Shown piece after piece: positions 1 through 4,441 of a stretch of DNA of 6,261 nucleotides; positions within the stretch are counted from its first letter, which is position 1; every line of letters starts with the position of its first letter. The notes beneath the pieces were generated by a model. It saw only the letters and a program-made list of their open reading frames with translations, ran no database searches and was not told the origin of the DNA. The stretch comes from Parcubacteria group bacterium CG11_big_fil_rev_8_21_14_0_20_39_14 (GTDB taxonomy: Bacteria; Patescibacteriota; Minisyncoccia; Minisyncoccales; GCA-002787255): the NCBI GenBank assembly GCA_002787255.1, contig PCWD01000003.1, positions 1-6,261 of the forward strand, given 5' to 3'. The translations under genes and the position numbers were made by a program.

Positions 1-5
1 TTTAT

Positions 6-20
6 GTTATCAAAGATAAC
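6..20. promoter_or_regulatory. Perfect dyad GTTATC-3-GATAAC upstream of the first gene
   Basis: Two 6-bp arms, GTTATC at 6-11 and GATAAC at 15-20, are perfect inverted repeats around AAA. It lies upstream of the first gene and could be an operator or chance AT-rich symmetry. A related dyad (GTTAT-G-ATAAC) overlaps the promoter at 5156-5166, but the arm spacing differs. What lies upstream is outside the window. Confidence 0.25.
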
Positions 21-33
21 CCAATTTGTCAAT

Positions 34-133
34 CCCGTTAGATATTTTTGTTGCCATTTATCCAATGGCAAGGCTGATAGGGTTAATTTTTCAAAATATT
101 ATGAGATATTTATTATCTAAATTATCTAACGGG
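34..133. repeat. Segment bounded by 11-bp inverted repeats (CCCGTTAGATA)
   Basis: CCCGTTAGATA at 34-44 is exactly inverted as TATCTAACGGG at 123-133. A perfect 8-bp hairpin (51-71) sits 7 bp inside the left arm. The layout resembles the MITE-like element at 2637-2762: the same CCCGTTAGA termini, a hairpin just inside the left end and an AT-rich body. Unlike that element, no direct repeat is visible just outside the arms, and the right arm lies inside the coding region of the small membrane protein. It may be a family member or a decayed relative. Confidence 0.5.
51..71. other. Perfect 8-bp hairpin upstream of the first CDS
   Basis: TTGCCATT (51-58) pairs perfectly with AATGGCAA (64-71) across a 5-nt loop. 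No U-run follows on either strand, so it does not look like an intrinsic terminator. It could be a 5'-leader structure or the internal hairpin of the inverted-repeat segment. Confidence 0.45.
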
Positions 134-511
134 GTAAAAGACAATCAAAACGATATTATTCTTATCATTGGCGTTATTTTAATTTCTTTAATCAGTTTTG
201 GAGCAGGCTGCCTTTATGAGGCAAATTTCCCATCGCCAGCGAAACTTGATATTAGCGATGTTTCCCAAATAGAGAAATTAACAACTCAGCTTCCAAATAA
301 GAAAAAGAGTGAGACAGAAAAAGATTTACAAGAACAAAAATCAGAAGCGCTTCAAATTCAAATTATTGGAAACAAAAATAGCAAAGTTTATCATTATCCC
401 TGGTGTTCCGGCGCCAAAAATATGAGAGAAGAAAACAAGGTGTTTTTTAACTCAATTAAAGAGGCTCAGGAGGCAGGTTTTCGTCCGGCCGGCAACTGCC
501 CGGGACTATAA
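101..511 (+). CDS. Small single-pass membrane protein with Ada-like metal-binding tail
   Basis: The protein is 136 aa from ATG 101. It has a short polar N-terminus, one hydrophobic helix (about residues 19-38), a charged linker and a C-terminal domain of about 45 residues. That domain has the pattern YHYPWC (His98, Cys102), then a phenylalanine-rich strand and 'EAGFRPAGNC' ending at Cys133. This resembles the small zinc-binding fold of the Ada N-terminus and the tail of some bacterial nucleases. With one His and two Cys visible, metal binding is plausible but not shown. The topology suggests a membrane-anchored domain facing outward. The frame is open back to TTG 26. I prefer 101 because the residues before it are encoded by an inverted-repeat segment and no start has a good Shine-Dalgarno; ATG 65 is another option. 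The role is unknown. Confidence 0.7.
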   Translation: MRYLLSKLSNGVKDNQNDIILIIGVILISLISFGAGCLYEANFPSPAKLDISDVSQIEKLTTQLPNKKKSETEKDLQEQKSEALQIQIIGNKNSKVYHYPWCSGAKNMREENKVFFNSIKEAQEAGFRPAGNCPGL

Positions 512-523
512 GACCCATAACTC

Positions 524-616
524 GCTAATATGAGCGGATGCGGGTGCGAATTTGCGCGAATATTATTAGCCCAAATCCGCGATGTCAAATTCGCGAAAGT
601 TCGCGCTAAAATTAGC
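524..616. repeat. Clustered GCGAATTTG/GCTAA inverted repeats in the 512-669 spacer
   Basis: The spacer between the first CDS and the end of fmt has several inverted motifs. GCTAATA (524-530) is inverted as TATTAGC (564-570). GCGAATTTG (546-554) is inverted as CAAATTCGC (586-594). GCTAAAATTAGC (605-616) is a small self-complementary unit. CG-rich GCGCGAA-type words recur against an AT-rich background, as expected of a dispersed repeat family. The genes converge here, so it could help end transcription, but there is no U-run on either strand. Confidence 0.45.
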
Positions 617-669
617 TTAAATTTGTGAGATTACATCTAAAATTTGATGGAATTACGTATAGGATAAAA

Positions 670-1683
670 TTATTCCAAAGTCATTCCTATAATTTGCCGA
701 TTGCCTCTTAAAAATTCTTGAGCGGTCATTTTTCTCTTACCCTCGGGCTGAACTTCTTCTAAAATAAGAGCATTTACCCCACAGGCCACCACCAATTCCT
801 TCCTATCTGTTAGAAATACCTTCCCAATTTGTTTATCTGTTTGAGTAGACAAAACCTCTGCTTTTAGTATCTTAATAATTTTTGATTTTTGATATGTATT
901 TTTTATTTTTGATTTTTTATTTTTAATTTTGAACGAAGTGAACGTTCCGGGTTCGGGATTGAAGGCCCTTATTTGCCTTTCAATCTCTTTTGCTGATTTT
1001 TGCCAATCAATTTTTCCATCTTCTCTTGTCAAAATTTTGGTATAAGTTGCCCTTGATTCGTCTTGAGGAATCGGTCTTATTTCTCTGTTTATCCATTTTG
1101 GAATTATTTCAATCAAAAGTTTAGCTCCCAATTCCGCCAATTCTTTTTCCAGTTCCTTATAAGTAATTTTGATATTTAATATTTGATATTTGATATTTGA
1201 TAATATTGGTCCTGCGTCAACTTTTTCATTCATAAGTATAATCGTTATTCCAGCCTCTTTTTCTCCATTTAAAATAGCATACTGGATGGGGGAGGGGCCG
1301 CGGTATTTTGGCAGAAGCGAGGGATGAATATTAATAAAACCATATTTGGGAATATCCAATATATCTTTTGGCAGAATTTTTCCGTAAGCTGCGACAATTC
1401 CCAAATCCGGTTTTAAATTTTCAATTTTTCCGGACAGAAGCGGGATCCCGCTGCGGCGGGACAATTTACAATTTTCAATTTTTCCCGGTTGGAGTATCGG
1501 TATGTTCCGGGCTCCATGTTTTAGGAGATAGGATTTGACAGGTGAAGGACTGACTATTTGTTTTCGGCCAACAGGTTTGTCAGGAGAAGTGATAACAGTC
1601 ATAACCTGACAGATAGATGAGTTGATAAGTGTTTCCAAAATCGGCACGGCAAAATCGCCGGTGCCAATGAAGATAATTTTCAT
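670..1683 (-). CDS. fmt: Methionyl-tRNA formyltransferase, enlarged by in-frame repeats
   Basis: This cytoplasmic enzyme transfers a formyl group from 10-formyltetrahydrofolate to methionyl-tRNA(fMet) for translation initiation. The 337-aa product starts with the expected Rossmann-like strand (MKIIFIGTGDFAVP). It has the catalytic signature NIHPSLLPKYRG with Asn118 and His120, and the downstream catalytic Asp156 in 'EKVDAGPIL'. The C-terminal tRNA-binding domain closes with 'QPEGKRKMTAQEFLRG'. The family is usually about 310-315 aa. The excess maps to three low-complexity stretches: residues ~67-88 (palindromic repeat), ~162-174 and ~251-270 (AT-rich repeats). All keep the frame and all lie away from the catalytic motifs, so the enzyme is probably functional. 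ATG 1683 gives the canonical N-terminus; no Shine-Dalgarno is seen. A 110-bp spacer with a strong hairpin separates it from the upstream gene. Confidence 0.95.
   Translation of the reverse strand: MKIIFIGTGDFAVPILETLINSSICQVMTVITSPDKPVGRKQIVSPSPVKSYLLKHGARNIPILQPGKIENCKLSRRSGIPLLSGKIENLKPDLGIVAAYGKILPKDILDIPKYGFINIHPSLLPKYRGPSPIQYAILNGEKEAGITIILMNEKVDAGPILSNIKYQILNIKITYKELEKELAELGAKLLIEIIPKWINREIRPIPQDESRATYTKILTREDGKIDWQKSAKEIERQIRAFNPEPGTFTSFKIKNKKSKIKNTYQKSKIIKILKAEVLSTQTDKQIGKVFLTDRKELVVACGVNALILEEVQPEGKRKMTAQEFLRGNRQIIGMTLE
874..933 (-). repeat. In-frame AT-rich repeat in the fmt C-terminal linker
   Basis: The minus strand reads repeated AAAAATCAAAAAT-like units and encodes a Lys/Ile/Asn/Ser-rich run (residues ~251-270, 'FKIKNKKSKIKN...'). 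It sits between the Fmt core and its C-terminal domain, where homologues have a short linker. The adjacent GAACG...CGTTC dyad (931-947) may be part of the same unit. Confidence 0.65.
1162..1206 (-). repeat. In-frame ATATCAAAT-type repeat in fmt
   Basis: The minus strand contains tandem ATATCAAAT units encoding 'SNIKYQILNIKIT' (residues ~162-174), directly after the active-site loop 'VDAGPIL'. The same unit occurs in frame in amrB (4870-4930), where it gives 'ISNVKYQIS'. Sharing a nucleotide unit between unrelated genes marks it as a dispersed repeat rather than family sequence. Confidence 0.7.
1415..1486 (-). repeat. Palindromic repeat inserted in frame in fmt
   Basis: The core is AGCGGGATCCCGCT (1439-1452, perfect palindrome) overlapping a TCCCGC-TGCG-GCGGGA hairpin (1446-1461). 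It is flanked by AATTTTCAATTTTT-like sequence on both sides. On the minus strand, 1471-1415 aligns without gaps to 2482-2538 on the plus strand, about 49 of 57 positions identical by eye. In fmt it encodes residues ~67-91, including 'GKIENCKL' and a second 'GKIEN', between two normally adjacent parts of the formyltransferase fold. Confidence 0.8.
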
Positions 1684-1734
1684 ATTGTTTTTTTGGGGTT
1701 GGTCCTGTTAGAAGTTTGCCAACGTATTCATTTA

Positions 1735-1767
1735 CTGAAGAAATTCAGAAAATTAGAATTTCTTCAG
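1735..1767. other. 11-bp perfect hairpin between the PolX-like gene and fmt
   Basis: CTGAAGAAATT (1735-1745) pairs perfectly with AATTTCTTCAG (1757-1767) around an 11-nt loop. A smaller alternative hairpin (CTGAA-GAAA-TTCAG, 1735-1748) shares the left arm. Neither strand has a U-run after it, so it is not a standard terminator. A degenerate CCTGTTAGAAGT (1704-1715) nearby recalls the ends of the element at 2637-2762. It could be an mRNA processing or leader structure for fmt, or a repeat remnant. Confidence 0.5.
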
Positions 1768-1793
1768 CCGGAGTTTTACCACAATAGCAATTG

Positions 1794-2471
1794 TTATTTT
1801 ATAATTTTCCACTCAATTTCTTCTTCTTTTCCGGCAAATTCCAGCCAGGTGCCGTCATCGTCAATGACATACCATTTCTTTTTAGTTTGAGACCAAACCA
1901 TTGGCTTTTGCTGAAAAAAGGGCTTTTTCACCATCTCTTTCGGTTTCAATCTGTCCAGTTCCAGCCACTTTTTAAAAACCGTTTCAATGGCATAATCCAG
2001 ATTTCTGGAATTTGCCCATTTTGCCACTTTGTCAATTGCTTTTTTGGCTTTTTCTATTGAGCCGGCAAGTTCTAAAAGCTGTTTAGCGGGCCTGGTAAAT
2101 CGCGAATAAATTATTTTTCTCTTTTTGGCATCCTGTTTCAATTTTTCTAAAGAAATTCCTTTAGTTTTAAAAAAATGAGTAACTATCTGGCGAATAGCAG
2201 TTTCTTCTTTTAAGTCTTCATAATATTTAATTTTCCCTTTTTTCAAATATTCTTCAATTTTTTTAGCAACACTCCCACCGATGCCTGGAATCTCTTTTAT
2301 CCCTTTCAATTTTTTTTCTTTATAAATTATTAAAATGTCTTTATCTAAATCTTCCAAAGATTTAGCCGCTTTTCGATAAGCAGCGGGTTTAAAAGCCACG
2401 CCTTTTATTTCCAAAAGGTCGGCTATTTCATAAAATATTTGAGCGAGTTTTTGATTTTGAATTCTGGTCAT
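1794..2471 (-). CDS. Chimeric protein: PolX N-terminal HhH region plus unrelated C-terminal domain
   Basis: The product is 225 aa. Residues 5-87 closely match the N-terminal 8-kDa region of family X DNA polymerases: 'LAQIFYEIADLLEIKGVAF', 'AYRKAA', the helix-hairpin-helix 'IPGIGGSVAKKIEEYL' (61-76) and 'KIKYYEDL'. Bacterial PolX is about 570 aa, with a nucleotidyl transferase palm and a PHP nuclease domain. Neither is present here. From about residue 89 the sequence switches to a helical, basic domain ('KPAKQLLELAGS'-like segment, 'WANSRNLDYAIETVFKKW') ending in a Trp-rich strand region (W193, W200, W209, W221). That domain looks like an uncharacterised patescibacterial module, but I cannot name it. 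DNA binding through the HhH is likely; polymerase activity is not. ATG 2471 has no Shine-Dalgarno and lies just downstream of a palindromic repeat. Confidence 0.75.
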   Translation of the reverse strand: MTRIQNQKLAQIFYEIADLLEIKGVAFKPAAYRKAAKSLEDLDKDILIIYKEKKLKGIKEIPGIGGSVAKKIEEYLKKGKIKYYEDLKEETAIRQIVTHFFKTKGISLEKLKQDAKKRKIIYSRFTRPAKQLLELAGSIEKAKKAIDKVAKWANSRNLDYAIETVFKKWLELDRLKPKEMVKKPFFQQKPMVWSQTKKKWYVIDDDGTWLEFAGKEEEIEWKIIK

Positions 2472-2481
2472 TGGAACTTGT

Positions 2482-2538
2482 TTGTAAATTGTCCCGCCAC
2501 GGCGGGATCCCGCCAGGGGCGGGAAAAATTGAAAATTT
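2482..2538 (+). repeat. Intergenic copy of the palindromic repeat found inside fmt
   Basis: TCCCGCC-AC-GGCGGGA (2492-2507) overlaps the palindrome GGCGGGATCCCGCC (2501-2514) and a second stem formed by 2508-2513 with 2519-2524. AATTG/AAATT-rich arms flank it. It aligns without gaps to the minus strand of 1415-1471. It ends 10 bp before the start of the PolX-like gene, so it occupies that gene's leader. Confidence 0.8.
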
Positions 2539-2558
2539 ATAACTCAGATTGTATAAAT

Positions 2559-2783
2559 TTAGGTGAATTTCTCCACAGTAAATTGATAAATAATAATTCG
2601 TTCTCTTTTCGGCTCCATTCCTCCTTTTTGGCAGGCCCCGTTAGAAGTCTTTTGACAGAAAAATTTGAAAAATTTTTCTGTTTAGAATAAATAAAACTAA
2701 AAATATAATACTTCGTTTTAAATAATAAAACAATTTATAAGGATAAAACAGATTTCTAACGGGGCAGGCAATCAAAATTTTTA
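2559..2783 (-). pseudogene. 3' remnant of a second AMMECR1 gene, split by a MITE-like element
   Basis: On the minus strand, 2630-2559 read in frame as QKGGMEP...YQFTVEKFT then TAA. This matches the extreme C-terminus of the intact amrA (RKAGIDP...YKFTVEKFQ). The missing upstream part lies beyond the inserted element: 2778-2764 encode ILIAC, exactly what precedes RKAG in amrA. Removing one copy of the 6-7 bp direct repeat and everything between joins ILIAC to QKGG in frame. The result is a 28-codon segment with 18 residues identical to amrA 190-217. Codons differ at many synonymous sites, so this is a diverged homologue rather than a fresh tandem copy. Everything upstream of about position 2783 is replaced by the intact amrA. 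The fragment is surely non-functional. Confidence 0.85.
2637..2762. mobile_element. MITE-like element, ~126 bp, with terminal inverted repeats and target duplication
   Basis: The ends are inverted: CCCGTTAGAAGTCTTTT at the left (from 2637) and, read from the other strand, CCGTTAGAAATCTGTTTT at the right (ending 2762). GGCAGGC flanks both ends (2630-2636 and 2763-2769) as a direct repeat; 6 or 7 bp can be assigned to it because it overlaps the terminal GC bases. Inside is a 12-bp hairpin (2655-2666 with 2670-2681, 3-nt loop) and AT-rich sequence without a gene. Excision of the element and one repeat restores a coding frame homologous to amrA, which gives independent support for a real insertion. 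It carries no transposase and must have been mobilised in trans. Confidence 0.8.
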
Positions 2784-2788
2784 TTTTA

Positions 2789-3442
2789 TCATTGAAATTT
2801 TTCAACAGTAAATTTGTAGATTAAAATCTTTTCTTTAATCGGGTCAATCCCTGCTTTGCGACAAGCAATTAAAATTTGTTCCTCGATTGTATCTACTTCC
2901 TCAAGTCCTGGAAGCAAAAGCCCTGATTTATACGGCATATGTCCATTAAAAACCACATCTTCGTTCGGATAGGTAAAAGGAGCGGTTTTTACAATTATAC
3001 CGAATTTTTTGGGGTCAAGTCCCGCCCGTCTAAATTTTTCTTCAGAAAATTTTATCGGGTCTTTTATATCTTTTACATCTTTTACCAATTCTGGTTCGCT
3101 TAAAATATAGACAGTATAAAATAATTGAGAAAGTTCTTCTTCTCGAATTGGCCCAAATCTATAATCTTCAGTTGCCGCGGCAACGGCGTTGTGAATAATT
3201 TCTTCGGCAATGTTGATTCTGGTTGGCAGATAAGTTCCGATACATCCCCGCAGTTGCTTGTCGCTTCTGGCAAATCGCAAATCGTTTTTTGATAGTCGTT
3301 TATCACTCTTTTCAATGGTCACAAAGGTACCGGTTCTTCTTTCGAAAAACTCTTTGGGTAAATCTTTTGGCGGTTCAATAATTTTTTCTTCTTTTATGTA
3401 TGTTTCAACCGCTTGTTTTGCCAGTAAGATATGGGGATTCAT
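2789..3442 (-). CDS. amrA: AmmeMemoRadiSam system protein A (AMMECR1 domain)
   Basis: The 217-aa product has the diagnostic AMMECR1 hexapeptide LRGCIG (64-69), followed by 'AVAAATEDYRFGPI', 'LSEPELV', 'FGIIVK', 'GLLLPGLEEVDTIEEQILIACRKAGI' and a C-terminal strand. In many bacteria and archaea AMMECR1 genes accompany amrB (MEMO-like) and the radical-SAM gene amrS. Conservation of LRGCIG suggests a catalytic or ligand-binding site, but the reaction is not established. Two stretches look inserted: residues 46-62, between 'FVTIEK' and 'QLRGCIG', and the 'KDVKDIKD' run at 121-128. The start (ATG 3442) is 8 bp after the transporter stop, so the two are probably co-transcribed. No Shine-Dalgarno is visible. 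Just downstream lies the remnant of a second AMMECR1 gene. Confidence 0.92.
   Translation of the reverse strand: MNPHILLAKQAVETYIKEEKIIEPPKDLPKEFFERRTGTFVTIEKSDKRLSKNDLRFARSDKQLRGCIGTYLPTRINIAEEIIHNAVAAATEDYRFGPIREEELSQLFYTVYILSEPELVKDVKDIKDPIKFSEEKFRRAGLDPKKFGIIVKTAPFTYPNEDVVFNGHMPYKSGLLLPGLEEVDTIEEQILIACRKAGIDPIKEKILIYKFTVEKFQ
3058..3085 (-). repeat. 9-bp tandem repeat inside amrA
   Basis: The minus strand has tandem 9-mers GTAAAAGAT / GTAAAAGAT / ATAAAAGAC, encoding 'VKDVKDIKD' after 'LSEPEL'. Such a unit can change copy number by slippage without shifting frame. It falls in a loop-like segment between conserved AMMECR1 blocks. Confidence 0.6.
3257..3307 (-). repeat. Probable in-frame repeat insertion just before LRGCIG in amrA
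   Basis: Residues 46-62 (SDKRLSKNDLRFARSDK) interrupt the usual direct connection between the 'FVT' strand and 'QLRGCIG'. The segment begins and ends with related coding units (SDKRL and SDKQL), as if a short target had been duplicated. The minus-strand sequence includes ACGATTTGCGATTTGCCAG. No second copy is in this window, so repeat status is inferred from protein comparison. Confidence 0.45.
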
Positions 3443-3450
3443 ATTTAAGT

Positions 3451-4323
3451 TTAAGTTATTGAAATTAAAATGAGTCCGCAGAGTATCGCAGCTATCCCAA
3501 AAATTTGATTTAAGACGATTTTTTCTTTCAAAAATATTTTTGCCAGCAATATAGTTATAAGAGGAAAGGCGGCAGCGATGGGAGCAACAATTGAGGAATA
3601 GGCCTTACTTACTCCGAAGCTATAGACAAAGAAAGCCCCAATATCCAGAAAACCGATTGGCACAAGAATTACTAAAAGGGGTAACCGGGGACTTATTTTG
3701 AATGAACGCTTACTAAAAAAAATAAAACTCCCTAAAAATAATATCATAAAAACCCTGAATAAAAATATTGGAAGAAACCAACCAAGTGTTTTTACGGCTG
3801 GAACTATCAGAAATAGAGAAATTCCCCAACCAAACATAGCGATTAGCCCCTCTTTTGTTCCGGATATTCCGGAAAAAGTTTTAAGCCTTCTTATTTTTAA
3901 AGGTTCCTGGAAGTTTGTTGAAACTAAAATTATGCCAAGGATTATCAAAATAATGCTTACAATTTGATTTTTCAAAAGGGGCTCTTTGAAAAATATCACG
4001 CTTAAAATTACCGTAATTATTGCCCAAGAAGCTCCAATTGGGCTTACCAATGAGACTTGTCCTTTTTCCAAACCTCGGTAAAAAGCCAAGTAACCCACTA
4101 TTTGCAAAAAGCCAATAATTATAAAGGTCGGAAGGAATTTGATAATACCCCCCATATTAAAAGATTGAAATTTGGCAAGAAAATAAATTATAGCAACAAG
4201 GAGCCCGATAGTTTGCATCCAAAAGAGGGTTAAAATATATCCGATTTTTCGGCTGGCCTTGGCTGCCAAAAAATCGGCAACTCCCCAGCCAAACATGCTA
4301 AATAGTCCAGAAATAATACCCAT
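3451..4323 (-). CDS. EamA/DMT-superfamily transporter
   Basis: The 290-aa protein has about ten membrane helices in two homologous halves. Half one runs from 'GIISGLFSMFGWGVADFLA' to 'IILIILGIILVS' (~135). Half two runs from 'GLIAMFGWGISLFLIV' (~159) to the C-terminus. Both carry EamA features: 'YLAFYRGLEKGQVSLVSPIGASWAIIT' in the first half, 'VYSFGVSKAYSSIVAPIAAAFPLI' in the second, each followed by 'FFKE' or 'FLKE' and a last helix. The family moves small metabolites across the inner membrane by secondary transport; substrate cannot be inferred. Length is typical (~290-300). ATG 4323 follows a good -10 box by only 9 bp, suggesting a leaderless or nearly leaderless mRNA. amrA follows after 8 bp. 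Confidence 0.92.
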   Translation of the reverse strand: MGIISGLFSMFGWGVADFLAAKASRKIGYILTLFWMQTIGLLVAIIYFLAKFQSFNMGGIIKFLPTFIIIGFLQIVGYLAFYRGLEKGQVSLVSPIGASWAIITVILSVIFFKEPLLKNQIVSIILIILGIILVSTNFQEPLKIRRLKTFSGISGTKEGLIAMFGWGISLFLIVPAVKTLGWFLPIFLFRVFMILFLGSFIFFSKRSFKISPRLPLLVILVPIGFLDIGAFFVYSFGVSKAYSSIVAPIAAAFPLITILLAKIFLKEKIVLNQIFGIAAILCGLILISIT

Positions 4324-4332
4324 AAAATTTAG

Positions 4333-4360
4333 AGTATAGTTTAAAAGTTTATAATTTTAA
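4333..4360 (-). promoter_or_regulatory. Promoter for the transporter-amrA unit
   Basis: On the minus strand, TTAAAA (4360-4355), a 16-bp spacer and TATACT (4338-4333) match sigma-70 boxes at 4/6 and 5/6 positions. Only 9 bp separate TATACT from the ATG at 4323, so transcription would begin within a few bases of the start codon. The absence of any Shine-Dalgarno there fits a leaderless transcript. The -35 box lies inside the preceding 30-codon ORF. Confidence 0.5.
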
Positions 4361-4441
4361 TTTGTAGTAGCCGCCGCTTTCGATTATTTCTTTGGGGTTT
4401 AGATGCGTATGGGGGCCTATTATTGGATAATTTAATTTCAT
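4349..4441 (-). CDS. 30-codon ORF overlapping the amrB stop (ATGA)
   Basis: The ORF encodes MKLNYPIIGPHTHLNPKEII... and ends ...GGYYKLKL. Its ATG overlaps the amrB TGA as ATGA, the classic arrangement for translational coupling. The His-Thr-His and proline-rich start read like the beginning of a real protein rather than random sequence. It could be a genuine small protein or the surviving 5' end of a truncated downstream gene. I do not recognise the family. A possible GGTGG sits about 12 bp upstream. The stop is 25 bp before the transporter start. Confidence 0.4.
   Translation of the reverse strand: MKLNYPIIGPHTHLNPKEIIESGGYYKLKL

Noticed and set aside
34..133. Target-site duplication around the first inverted-repeat segment
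   Set aside because: Bases directly outside the arms do not repeat. GTCAAT (28-33) and GACAAT (140-145) are similar but the latter is not adjacent to the arm.
1735..1767. Intrinsic terminator for the PolX-like gene
   Set aside because: The stem is strong but no U-run follows on the minus strand (next bases TAAATGAATA).
1693..2060. Overlapping plus-strand open frames
   Set aside because: They are antisense to the PolX-like gene and its 3' spacer, with Phe-rich translations typical of antisense AT-rich sequence.
2652..2688. Perfect -35 box TTGACA inside the MITE-like element
   Set aside because: The nearest -10-like sequence (TAGAAT, 2683-2688) is 25 bp away, too far for a normal sigma-70 promoter, and no gene follows.
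2439..2690. Plus-strand open frame of 83 codons
   Set aside because: It runs through the palindromic repeat, the antisense of the AMMECR1 remnant and into the MITE-like element. No start signals.
3698..3967. Plus-strand frame antisense to the transporter gene
   Set aside because: The opposite strand encodes a full-length EamA protein with family motifs; this is its shadow.
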